DNA of 64,000 nucleotides from Flavobacteriales bacterium (GTDB lineage Bacteria > Bacteroidota > Bacteroidia > Flavobacteriales_F > PHOS-HE28): the NCBI GenBank assembly GCA_016715995.1, contig JADJXF010000008.1, positions 186,001-250,000 on the forward strand. Direction: 5' to 3'. A program made the position numbers and the translations under genes. Shown one piece after another: positions 9,073-16,843 of the stretch. Within the stretch, counting starts at the first letter, position 1. Each line of letters starts with the position of its first letter. Under the pieces are notes generated by a model. The model was given only the letters and a program-made list of their open reading frames with translations, was not told the DNA's origin and ran no database searches.

Positions 9073-9795
9073 ATGAGCAACGACAAGGGTTTCCGACCGA
9101 TGAACGCGCTGGTGGAATCGCTGCGCAAAGCCGAGGACGGTCTTCGCATCGGTACGCTAGGCGCCGAGGACCTGGACCAGGCCACCGTTGATGCGCGCGA
9201 ATTGTATGAACGGCTAGTGGTGCTTCGGCATAAATCGCGAGAGAACCTGCGCGGCAAGGCCAAGGAACCTGCGGAATCCTCGGAGCCAAAGGCCACTGTT
9301 ACCCAACCAGCAGCCGCACCCGCAATGGCTCCGCCGCCGCCACCCGTGCCTGCACCGAAACCGGCTGAATCGACCATCCGGTTGGATACCCGGCCCCAGG
9401 ATCCGCGGCAGACGTCGTTGGTTGAAGCAATCGCTGATGAGGCGGAACCAGAGCCGCCGGTGATGCGCACGGCGGCAGAGTACCTCAAAGAGGCGGCCGC
9501 TGCTACCGCGACCAAGGCCAAGGCTCCCGAGACGCTCGCCCAGAAACTGGAGAAGGCGCGCATCCCCGATTTATCGAAGGCCATCTCCCTCAGCCACAAG
9601 TTCTGGTTCACGGCCGAGCTTTTTGGCGGGGACGGCAAGGCCTATGAGCAGGGCATCGGCAAGCTCAATGGCGCCAAGGACGTGAAGGAGGCGCAGACGA
9701 TCCTCGAGAGCGACGTGCTGGCGACGTTGAAGAAACCCGCCGACCCGGAAGCGGTCGAGACCTTCACTGAATTGCTCCAACGCCGCTTCTCCTGA
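9073..9795 (+). CDS. Conserved Bacteroidota protein of unknown function
   Basis: A 240-residue protein in three parts. Residues ~10-60 are a charged helical region (SLRKAEDGL... ARELYERLVVLRHK). Residues ~75-135 are a proline/alanine-rich linker with a run of five prolines. Residues ~160-240 are a helical domain containing DLSKAISLSHKFWFTAELFGGD, split across the motifs SLSHKFWF and ELFGGDGKAYEQ, and ending in LLQRRFS. The C-terminal domain recurs in uncharacterised Bacteroidota proteins, often near tdk and rsmI. There is no signal peptide, so it is cytosolic. It is divergent from tdk, and its stop overlaps the M28 peptidase start (TGATG), which implies co-transcription. Function is not known. 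Confidence 0.75.
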   Translation: MSNDKGFRPMNALVESLRKAEDGLRIGTLGAEDLDQATVDARELYERLVVLRHKSRENLRGKAKEPAESSEPKATVTQPAAAPAMAPPPPPVPAPKPAESTIRLDTRPQDPRQTSLVEAIADEAEPEPPVMRTAAEYLKEAAAATATKAKAPETLAQKLEKARIPDLSKAISLSHKFWFTAELFGGDGKAYEQGIGKLNGAKDVKEAQTILESDVLATLKKPADPEAVETFTELLQRRFS

Positions 9796-11057
9796 TGCGG
9801 AGCCTTTGGCTACTGCTGGCCCTGGTGCTCGGAACAAACGCCCGGTGCCAGGACCTCCTCACTGCACGCGCCAAAGCCTGGCTTGATACGCTGACCTCCC
9901 CTGCATTCGATGGTCGTGGTTATGTGAACGACGGCGACCACCGGGCCGCCGAATGGATCGCACAGCAGTTCCAGCGTTTCGGCCTTCAGCCGGTGAAGCA
10001 GGATTACTTCCAGCCCTTCCAATTCAATGTGAACAGCTTCCCGGACAGCGTGAAGGTGCGCATCGACGGCAAGATCCTCCGTCCCGGCATCGACTTCCTT
10101 GTCGATCCTGAGAGCGGCAAGGCCCAGGGCGCTTATGCGCTCGTCCATATCGCGCCCGACGACCTGCACACGCCCGAGCGCCGTCGGATGACCATGGGCG
10201 TGCTGGCCGGCAAGGCGGCCTGCGTGCATTGGCCCGCCACGAAGAACGCCGATACGCTGCGCGTCTACCGTCAGTGGGAGCGCGACCTGATGCATCAGGT
10301 GCCGGTGATCAAAGCCGTTCCGAAGCTCATCTGGAGCGTGGCGCAGGAAGCCCTCCCCTTCCCGCTGATTGAAGTGGCAGCGGAAGCACTCGCGGACAGT
10401 TCCGCTCTCGTGGAATTGCAAGTGGTGAACAAGCTGCTGTCGCGCCGACCCGCGAGAAATGTACTGGGCATGGTGAAGGGCAAGGGCAGCAAGTGGGTCA
10501 TGGTCGGCGCGCACTATGATCACCTCGGCCGCATGGGCCCCGACGCATTGTTCCCCGGCGCCAACGACAACGCCAGCGGAACGGCCATGCTGCTCAGCCT
10601 TGCCGAACATTTCGGGAAGAAAGGGAACAAGCCCCGGCATAATTTGCTCTTCGTCGCCTTCGCGGGTGAGGAGGCCGGACTGCTCGGCAGCCAGTGGTGC
10701 GCTACGGACCGGCCAATCGATTGGAAGGAGCTGCGCATGATGATCAACCTCGACATCCTCGGCACCGGCGACGATGGGATCATGGTGGTGAACGCCACCG
10801 CGCAACCACGGGCCTTCGACCAGCTGGTAGCGATCAACGGCAGCAAGGGCTACTTGAAGGAGGTGAAGGCGCGTGGTCCGGCGTGCAACAGCGACCACTG
10901 CCCTTTCGTGCAGCGCGGCGTTCCCGCGATCTACATATACACCTTGGGCGGCGTGGCGCACTACCACGATGTGATGGACCGTGCTGAGACGCTGCCCCTC
11001 ACCGAGTTCGCCGATCTGCATGCGCTCCTGCGCGACTTCATTCAGGCTTGGAAGTGA
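9795..11057 (+). CDS. M28 family zinc metallopeptidase (secreted)
   Basis: A 420-residue exported aminopeptidase-like enzyme. It has a signal peptide (RSLWLLLALVLGTNARCQ), an N-terminal helical segment, a PA-like inserted region, and the M28 core from about residue 230. All metal-ligand motifs are visible: VGAHYDHLG, GANDNASGTAM, FAGEEAGLLGS, MINLDILG and CNSDHCPF (the final His). It acts on peptides in the periplasm or outside the cell. It sits between a conserved unknown and rsmI with overlapping ends at both sides, so it is part of one operon. Confidence 0.92.
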   Translation: MRSLWLLLALVLGTNARCQDLLTARAKAWLDTLTSPAFDGRGYVNDGDHRAAEWIAQQFQRFGLQPVKQDYFQPFQFNVNSFPDSVKVRIDGKILRPGIDFLVDPESGKAQGAYALVHIAPDDLHTPERRRMTMGVLAGKAACVHWPATKNADTLRVYRQWERDLMHQVPVIKAVPKLIWSVAQEALPFPLIEVAAEALADSSALVELQVVNKLLSRRPARNVLGMVKGKGSKWVMVGAHYDHLGRMGPDALFPGANDNASGTAMLLSLAEHFGKKGNKPRHNLLFVAFAGEEAGLLGSQWCATDRPIDWKELRMMINLDILGTGDDGIMVVNATAQPRAFDQLVAINGSKGYLKEVKARGPACNSDHCPFVQRGVPAIYIYTLGGVAHYHDVMDRAETLPLTEFADLHALLRDFIQAWK

Positions 11058-11746
11058 GCGCGTCTAAAGCACGGCTCATTCTTGTCCCAACGCCCATCGG
11101 CAACCTGGACGACATCACGCTGCGGGCAAGGCATGTGCTGGAAGAAGTGGATGCAGTCGTCGCCGAGGACACGCGCGTGACCGGACGCTTACTGCAGCAC
11201 CTCGGCCTCAGCAAGCCATTGATCAGCTTCCACGTGAACAACGAGCACCGCATGGTGCAGCAGCTCGTCCAGCGCTTGGTTGCGGGTGAACGCTTCGCCC
11301 TGGCCAGCGATGCGGGCACGCCGGCGATCAGCGACCCGGGATTCCTGCTCGTGCGCGAGGCCATCAAGGCTGGCGTCTCGGTTGAGTGCCTGCCCGGCCC
11401 CACGGCGTTCGTGCCTGCGCTGGTGGTGAGCGGCCTGCCGTGCGATCGCTTCGCGTTCGAGGGTTTCCTGCCGCCGAAGAAAGGACGCCGCACACGGCTC
11501 GAAGCGCTGCGAAACGAAGAGCGCACCATGGTCTTCTATGAAAGCCCGCATCGCCTTCAGCGTGCATTGCAGGAATTCACCGAGGTCTTCGGAGATGAGC
11601 GACAGGCCAGCGCATCGCGAGAACTGAGCAAACTGCACGAGGAGACCGTGCGAGGTTCGTTGCACGAGCTGGCCGCACATTTCACCGCACATGAACCGCG
11701 CGGCGAGTTCGTCATCGTTGTAGCAGGTAAGCAGGAAGAACGATGA
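11054..11746 (+). CDS. rsmI: 16S rRNA (cytidine1402-2'-O)-methyltransferase RsmI
   Basis: A 230-residue SAM-dependent methyltransferase that 2'-O-methylates C1402 of 16S rRNA. The family signatures are all present: LVPTPIGNLDDITLRA, VAEDTRVTGRLL, LASDAGTPAISDPG, CLPGPTAFVPAL and FYESPHR. GTG 11054 is preferred because it overlaps the preceding stop (GTGA) and puts the conserved strand at the right distance; an in-frame TTG lies two codons earlier. The stop overlaps the next gene (ATGA). Confidence 0.95.
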   Translation: MSASKARLILVPTPIGNLDDITLRARHVLEEVDAVVAEDTRVTGRLLQHLGLSKPLISFHVNNEHRMVQQLVQRLVAGERFALASDAGTPAISDPGFLLVREAIKAGVSVECLPGPTAFVPALVVSGLPCDRFAFEGFLPPKKGRRTRLEALRNEERTMVFYESPHRLQRALQEFTEVFGDERQASASRELSKLHEETVRGSLHELAAHFTAHEPRGEFVIVVAGKQEER

Positions 11747-12750
11747 AAGCCTGGACCCTCATCGCCCACGGCGCACCAGAGCGCGCCTTCGCTTTGCGCG
11801 AGCATCCCGACCCGGATCCCAAGCCGCACCAAGTGGTCATCCGGTGCGAAGGCTTCGGTCTGAACTACGCGGATGCCATGTGCGTGCGCGGCCTCTACCG
11901 GGAGGCGCCGCCGCCGCCATGCATCATCGGCTACGAGGTGGTGGGCCGTGTGGAACGCGTGGGCAGCGCCGCGCCCGCTGGCCTGCTTGGCAAGCGCGTG
12001 GTGGCCATGACGCGCTTCGGCGGCTACGGCGAATTGGCGGCCACGGATCACCGTGCATGCGCGATCATCCCGGATGACCTGCCGTTCGGTGAAGCGCTCG
12101 CGTTGGCCACGCAGGGCGTCACTGCCTGGTACATGGCGAAGGTGCTCTCCCCCTTGCAGGCCGGTGAGCGCGTTCTGGTGCATAGTGCGGCAGGCGGCGT
12201 TGGGCAGTTGCTCGTTCAACTCGCGGCGCAGGCTGGTTGCGAAGTGTTCGCTGTGGTGGGCAGCGCTTCGAAAGCGGACCGGGCGCGCGAGCTCGGTGCA
12301 GCGCTGGCCATCGACCGTTCAACAGGCGACTACGAGCTACAGGCATTGAAGCGGCTGGGCAAGCATCGGCTCGACGCATCGTTCAATGCCGTTGCCGGTC
12401 GCACCTTCAAGAAGGACATGCGGCTCTTGGGCTCCGGCGGCCGACTGGTGCTCTTCGGCGGTGCGGAGCGCGGCGGCACCAGCACGCTCGGCTTCGTGTG
12501 GCGCATGGGGCTGGTCCTGCCCATATTCCTGATGATGAAGAGCAAGAGCATCCTCGGCGTGAACATGCTCAAACTCGGCGACCACAAGCCTGAACTGATT
12601 GCTGAGTGCCTTCGAGGCGTGATGGATGCCCATGCCAGCGGAGCACTCGCGCCACGGGTTCATGACACCTATGACGCTCCCCGATTACCCGAAGCACTAT
12701 CCGCGCTTGCCAGTGGACGCACCCTAGGCAAAGTGGCGGTGCGGTGGTAA
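11743..12750 (+). CDS. Zinc-type/quinone-oxidoreductase-like MDR protein
   Basis: A 335-residue medium-chain dehydrogenase/reductase lacking the catalytic-zinc residues, so probably an NADPH:quinone oxidoreductase or VAT-1-like reductase. It has an N-terminal GroES-like domain (GFGLNYADAMCVRGLY, IIGYEVVGRVERVG), then the cofactor domain with VHSAAGGVGQLLVQLA and VVGSASKADRARELG. The C-terminal part RTFKKDMRLLGSGGRLVLFG is typical. It overlaps rsmI by four bases. The substrate is not predictable. Confidence 0.88.
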   Translation: MKAWTLIAHGAPERAFALREHPDPDPKPHQVVIRCEGFGLNYADAMCVRGLYREAPPPPCIIGYEVVGRVERVGSAAPAGLLGKRVVAMTRFGGYGELAATDHRACAIIPDDLPFGEALALATQGVTAWYMAKVLSPLQAGERVLVHSAAGGVGQLLVQLAAQAGCEVFAVVGSASKADRARELGAALAIDRSTGDYELQALKRLGKHRLDASFNAVAGRTFKKDMRLLGSGGRLVLFGGAERGGTSTLGFVWRMGLVLPIFLMMKSKSILGVNMLKLGDHKPELIAECLRGVMDAHASGALAPRVHDTYDAPRLPEALSALASGRTLGKVAVRW

Positions 12751-12774
12751 CAGTCCGATTCAGCGAATGATTTG

Positions 12775-12810
12775 CTGATCAACGGCATCCAGAATGGATA
12801 AATTGATCAG
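12775..12810. promoter_or_regulatory. Inverted repeat CTGATCAA-N20-TTGATCAG
   Basis: Two perfect 8-base arms (12775-12782 and 12803-12810) each contain the palindrome TGATCA, 28 bases apart. They lie between the MDR gene and the gene starting at 12856. There is no T-run, so an operator is more likely than a terminator. Confidence 0.4.
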
Positions 12811-12855
12811 TTGCGATTGGCAACATATCGGCATAGCGCAACCTTTCTCACTGCC

Positions 12856-13275
12856 ATGACCTTCGCCCCGCGCACCATCGAGACGCGCTGCGCCAGCATG
12901 TCGCTGACAGCGCCCGGCTTCATCGAGCAGCGGTTCCGCAACGATGTCACCATCGACCGAGCAGGTTTCGAGGAGAACCGGCGTGCGCGCCATGAGCTGG
13001 GAGGTTCTGGTCCTTATGTCATGCTCACTTTCTTCCCCGAAGGGATGGACTTCGACCTGGGTGTGACCACCACCGACCACTTCCAGCCTGAGCGTGGCAG
13101 CAGCGGCCTGAGCTCCCTGGCCGTGGTGGCGCGCGATTCCATGGGCGAGGCCATCGCCAAACTCTACTTCAGCTACTTCCCGCCGCACTTCAACGCGCGG
13201 GTATTCAAGAGCGAAGCGGACGCACGGGCATGGCTCACGGACGCAGCGTTCAAGGAACGGCCTATGGCCGGATGA
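12856..13275 (+). CDS. Hypothetical protein, possibly STAS/SEC14-like
   Basis: A 139-residue cytosolic protein without recognised motifs. The pattern of short strands and a final helix (LTFFPEGMDFDLG, SLAVVARDSMGEAIAKLYF, ARVFKSEADARAWL) recalls the small STAS/SEC14-like proteins of Bacteroidota, in which a strand-rich core ends in a helix that begins FxSxxxAxxWL. This assignment is a guess from pattern only. ATG 12856 is preferred to an in-frame TTG at 12811 that lies inside the inverted repeat's flank. Its end overlaps the converging antiporter gene by 14 bases. Confidence 0.65.
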   Translation: MTFAPRTIETRCASMSLTAPGFIEQRFRNDVTIDRAGFEENRRARHELGGSGPYVMLTFFPEGMDFDLGVTTTDHFQPERGSSGLSSLAVVARDSMGEAIAKLYFSYFPPHFNARVFKSEADARAWLTDAAFKERPMAG

Positions 13276-15553
13276 TGAGCGTGCTCGGCACTTGATCCAG
13301 CCACGGAGCGCGGTTCTCAGCGGCGCGGCTCCACCCCTTATAGCTGGTGAGCAAGAGGTCATGCCCAGCCAATACCGTCTCATCGAGTTGCTTGTTGAGC
13401 AGCACACGCACGCGGTCCGCACGGCCCTCACTGAGCCGCTGAACGCCGCTGCGGAAGGAGGGATCGCGCTGCGAAAGGCCGGTGGGGTCGAGCAAGGTCA
13501 GGCGCGCATCGGGTGAGGTCAAAAGGCGTTCAGCGTAATGCAAGAGGAAGAGATCGCCCGGCGCCCCAAGCGGCAGCAGGACCTCGCGCGCTCTCTCGAA
13601 TCCCTTGTCCACCATCACCCCCACGCTGCACTGCGCCTCCTCGATGAGCTGCCGCACCTTGGGATCGAGCTGGTCATCCGTGGAACGCAAGGACTCTTTG
13701 CCCGTGAGCGAGCCGATCAGCTTGCTTGGGTCGATCACGCGCGTTGTGAAACCGAGCAGGTCGCCTAGGAAGGTGCCCTTGAGCAGGGGCTTCCCCGCGC
13801 CGACGAGGAGCAGGTCGTAGGCTCCATTGTTCGCGGTGCGCAGGATCTCGGCGCCCACATCGCCGCTCACGTGGTGCTCGGTGCGCACGCGAAGCTCCAA
13901 GCGCTCGGATTCCCGCAGGACAGGCTTGAATCCCTCGCGCTCGAACGCATCGCTATCGATGGGGTTCACATCGTTGCTCGGCGTCACGTGCAAGGCGGTC
14001 ACCTCGGTGGTGGCATGCTCATCTCCGGCGAGCTGGCGCACCATCCGCAGCGCGCGGCGCCCGCTCTCCGGCTGACCGAAGGACAGCAACACACGCCAGC
14101 CGGGCGTGCCTACCGCATCGCTGGCGACCTCACCCGAGGGCTTCCGGAAAAGACGCTCGATCAAACTCAGCGCCGGTCCGGTCATGAAGGTGCTCACCAA
14201 AGCCATGATCACAAGGATGGCGAAGAGCTCCGCATTGATCACCCCGAGGTCGTATCCGATGTTGAGCACCACCAGCTCCATCAATCCGCGGGTGTTCATC
14301 AGCGCCCCGATGCTCAGGCTCTCCTTCCAGGTATGGCCGGTCACGCGCGCCGCGAGGGCCGCTGCCATGCTCTTGCCCACGACAGCAACCACCACGACCA
14401 GCGCGCACGTCCACCAGAGATGCTCATTGGTGAGCAGGCCAATGCGCGTGCGCAATCCGGTGAACACGAAGAAGAGCGGCAGCAGCAGCACCACGCTCAC
14501 ATCCTCCAGCTTGCCCACCAGGAGCCGTCGGAAGCTGAGGTTCTGAGGCATGATGGCACCTGCGAGGAAAGCGCCGAAGAGCGGGTGGATGCCAATGACC
14601 TCCGTGGCCCAGGCGCTGCCGAGCATCACCAGGAACATGCCGGCCACCAGCGGCCGGCCCATCGTCTTCCGTTCGCCATGCACTTCCCCCACACGCCGCA
14701 GGAAAGGGCGCAGCACGCCAACCATGAAGGCCACGTACACCGCTGCGGCCGCTATGGTGAAGACCGCGCTCGCCATGCTGCCCGCCTTCACGATGGCGAT
14801 GACCGCTGCGAGGATGCACCACGCCGTGACATCATCCGAGGCGGCCGTGGCGAGCGCAACTGTTCCTAGGCGTGTCCGGGTCAAGCCGCGCTCCTGGATG
14901 ATTCGCGCCAGAACAGGGAAGGCCGTGATGCTCATGGCGATTCCCATGAAGAGCGCGAACGACCTGAAGGCGACCGTGGGCGGCGCGAAGCCCATGTAAA
15001 GATGGTAGGCCAGCGCCGTGCCCAGCGCGAACAACGTGATGATGCTCGTATGACTGATGACCAGTGCGGTGTGCATGCGACCCCGGAGCACCGTGAGGTC
15101 GAGCTCCATGCCGATGACGAACATGAACAGCACCAACCCGATCTGGCTAAGGAAGTGGAGGCTCTCCAGCGAATCTGATGGGAAGATGAAGTGGAAGGTG
15201 TCTGGAAGCCAATAGCCCAGGATGCTGGGACCCATTGCAATCCCCGCCACAATCTCCCCAATCACGGAAGGCTGGCCCATCTTGGTGAACAAGAAGGCGA
15301 AGGCGCGTGCCACGGCGATGATGGACACGATCTGCAGAAGAAGCACGGCCAGCGAATGATTCAGGTTGCCGCTCACGGTGCGTTGGAACTGCTCCATGGC
15401 CGAGCCCTGCTTCACGGCACCAGCGGCCGCCCGGAGCTCGTCGGCAAGGTGAGGGCGAAGCCCTCCCCCCTGCTGAATCAGCCAGTAGATGATCGCACCG
15501 AACAGCAGCAGCGTGCCGGCATAGAATACGAAGCTGCGCGGCGCTGCGGACAT
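13262..15553 (-). CDS. Cation:proton antiporter (CPA2 family) with C-terminal cytosolic domain
   Basis: A 763-residue membrane protein. An N-terminal TM segment (FVFYAGTLLLFGAIIYWLI) precedes the ~12-helix Na+/H+ exchanger core, residues ~60-460. Landmarks: GEIVAGIAMGPSILG, GLVLFMFVIGMELD, FPVLARII, the ion-binding ATAASDDVTAW, and a final ALMNTRGLMELVVLN. A C-terminal region of ~270 residues looks like paired UspA-type alpha/beta domains, as in KefB-like or CHX-like exchangers. It probably exchanges K+ or Na+ for protons. ATG 15553 is chosen because the longer open frame runs antisense into the DAHP synthase gene. It is divergent from that gene. Confidence 0.92.
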   Translation of the reverse strand: MSAAPRSFVFYAGTLLLFGAIIYWLIQQGGGLRPHLADELRAAAGAVKQGSAMEQFQRTVSGNLNHSLAVLLLQIVSIIAVARAFAFLFTKMGQPSVIGEIVAGIAMGPSILGYWLPDTFHFIFPSDSLESLHFLSQIGLVLFMFVIGMELDLTVLRGRMHTALVISHTSIITLFALGTALAYHLYMGFAPPTVAFRSFALFMGIAMSITAFPVLARIIQERGLTRTRLGTVALATAASDDVTAWCILAAVIAIVKAGSMASAVFTIAAAAVYVAFMVGVLRPFLRRVGEVHGERKTMGRPLVAGMFLVMLGSAWATEVIGIHPLFGAFLAGAIMPQNLSFRRLLVGKLEDVSVVLLLPLFFVFTGLRTRIGLLTNEHLWWTCALVVVVAVVGKSMAAALAARVTGHTWKESLSIGALMNTRGLMELVVLNIGYDLGVINAELFAILVIMALVSTFMTGPALSLIERLFRKPSGEVASDAVGTPGWRVLLSFGQPESGRRALRMVRQLAGDEHATTEVTALHVTPSNDVNPIDSDAFEREGFKPVLRESERLELRVRTEHHVSGDVGAEILRTANNGAYDLLLVGAGKPLLKGTFLGDLLGFTTRVIDPSKLIGSLTGKESLRSTDDQLDPKVRQLIEEAQCSVGVMVDKGFERAREVLLPLGAPGDLFLLHYAERLLTSPDARLTLLDPTGLSQRDPSFRSGVQRLSEGRADRVRVLLNKQLDETVLAGHDLLLTSYKGWSRAAENRAPWLDQVPSTLIIRP

Positions 15554-15621
15554 GGGGCGAAAGTACCAGCAGGCCCTCCTGGCGCTCCCGAACCAGCGTC
15601 GGCCGCAGGATGTCCGTGGAA

Positions 15622-15629
15622 TACCTTTG
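15622..15629 (+). promoter_or_regulatory. -7 box TACCTTTG for DAHP synthase
   Basis: A perfect TAnnTTTG. ATG 15630 abuts it and ATG 15636 lies six bases after it, so transcription would start at or near the second ATG. This suggests a leaderless mRNA beginning at 15636. Confidence 0.6.
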
Positions 15630-15635
15630 ATGTCC

Positions 15636-16769
15636 ATGCCCGCTTCCACCGCATTGTCCGTGTTGCCGTTTGATGCCTGGGGCCTTGGCCTGTCCCGACC
15701 GTTGGTGGTTGCTGGCCCCTGTAGTGCCGAGGACGAGCAGCAAGTGATGGATGCCGCGCTTGCGCTGAAGGCCGATGGCCGGACGCAGGTTTTCCGCGCG
15801 GGACTTTGGAAGCCGCGCACACGACCGGGCAGCTTCGAGGGCGCCGGCGATGCGGGACTGGCCTGGCTGCAGCGGGTAAAGCGTGAGACGGGCCTGCTCA
15901 CCATCACAGAAGTGGCTACGCCGCAGCACGTGGAGGCCTGCCTCGCCGCCGGCATCGACTTACTATGGATCGGCGCGCGCACCACGCCCAACCCGTTCAG
16001 TGTGCAGGCCATCGCCGATGCGCTGAATGGGGTGGACATCCCGGTGCTTGTTAAGAACCCAATCAACCCCGACTTGCATCTGTGGACCGGCGCCTTGGAG
16101 CGGCTACACCGCGCTGGTCTCCGCAGGCTGGCGGCCGTGCATCGCGGCTTCAGCTGGTTCGAGCGGACGCCTTACCGCAACAGCCCTATGTGGGAGTTCC
16201 CCATCCGGCTGAAGGCGGCCCATCCGGAACTGGAGCTCCTCTGCGACCCAAGCCACATCGCAGGCAGCACGGAACGCATCGCCAGTGTGGCCCAGCAGGC
16301 TCTAGACCTAGGCTTCAGTGGTCTCATGATGGAGGTGCATCCCGACCCTTCATTGGCCCGGAGCGATGCCGACCAGCAACTGACCCCGGCGGCCTTCGGG
16401 GAGGTACTGGACGGGCTCATCTTCCGCTTGGCGGCTCCCACGGCCGGGATGAGCGATCGGCTCGAGGAACTGCGCGATCTGATCGACCAATTGGACGAGG
16501 AGATCGCCCAGAAGCTCGGCACCCGCATGGATATCGCTGAGCGCATCGGCGACCACAAACGGACCCACAACGTGGCCATTCTGCAGCCCGAACGCTGGGA
16601 GCGCATCATGAACCGGCAGTTGAGGCTGGCCGCCCACCTTGGGCTTAGCGAGGCCTTCGTTCGGGAGTTCATGGACGCCATCCACCGCGAGAGCATCCAG
16701 CGACAAACCGGGGATTCCGCCGAGCAGGTCTTGGTAGGATCTCCATCCATCTCGTCGAAGAACGCCTGA
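15636..16769 (+). CDS. Bifunctional 3-deoxy-7-phosphoheptulonate synthase / chorismate mutase
   Basis: A 377-residue fusion for aromatic amino acid synthesis. Residues ~15-255 are the DAHP synthase barrel (GPCSAEDEQQ, FRAGLWKPRTRPGSFEG, LLWIGARTTPNPF, PVLVKNP, CDPSHIAGS, GLMMEVHPDP). Residues ~265-360 are an AroQ chorismate mutase (LEELRDLIDQLDEEI, RMDIAERIGDHKR). Chorismate mutase fusion usually provides feedback control by prephenate or aromatic amino acids. An ATG two codons earlier (15630) touches the -7 box, so 15636 is preferred. Confidence 0.94.
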   Translation: MPASTALSVLPFDAWGLGLSRPLVVAGPCSAEDEQQVMDAALALKADGRTQVFRAGLWKPRTRPGSFEGAGDAGLAWLQRVKRETGLLTITEVATPQHVEACLAAGIDLLWIGARTTPNPFSVQAIADALNGVDIPVLVKNPINPDLHLWTGALERLHRAGLRRLAAVHRGFSWFERTPYRNSPMWEFPIRLKAAHPELELLCDPSHIAGSTERIASVAQQALDLGFSGLMMEVHPDPSLARSDADQQLTPAAFGEVLDGLIFRLAAPTAGMSDRLEELRDLIDQLDEEIAQKLGTRMDIAERIGDHKRTHNVAILQPERWERIMNRQLRLAAHLGLSEAFVREFMDAIHRESIQRQTGDSAEQVLVGSPSISSKNA

Positions 16770-16788
16770 GACCCACCGCCTATTCATA

Positions 16789-16796
16789 TACATTCG
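16789..16796 (+). promoter_or_regulatory. -7 box TACATTCG for the FG-GAP protein
   Basis: TACATTCG (TAnnTTCG) lies 47 bases before ATG 16844, implying an untranslated leader of about 40 bases, longer than for most genes here. Confidence 0.45.
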
Positions 16797-16843
16797 GCCC
16801 GCCTGCAAGCAAACCCTTCCTGGAACCGAGAACAACCCGCCCC

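Noticed and set aside
8973..9638. 220-residue N-terminal extension of thymidine kinase
   Set aside because: The frame is open upstream of 8972 but is antisense to the 9073 gene, lies upstream of the likely promoter and matches nothing in thymidine kinases.
9810..11021. 403-codon minus-strand open frame
   Set aside because: Antisense to the M28 peptidase and His/Arg-rich; the plus frame carries all catalytic residues.
13871..14869. 332-codon plus-strand open frame
   Set aside because: Antisense to the antiporter, whose minus frame gives clear TM helices.
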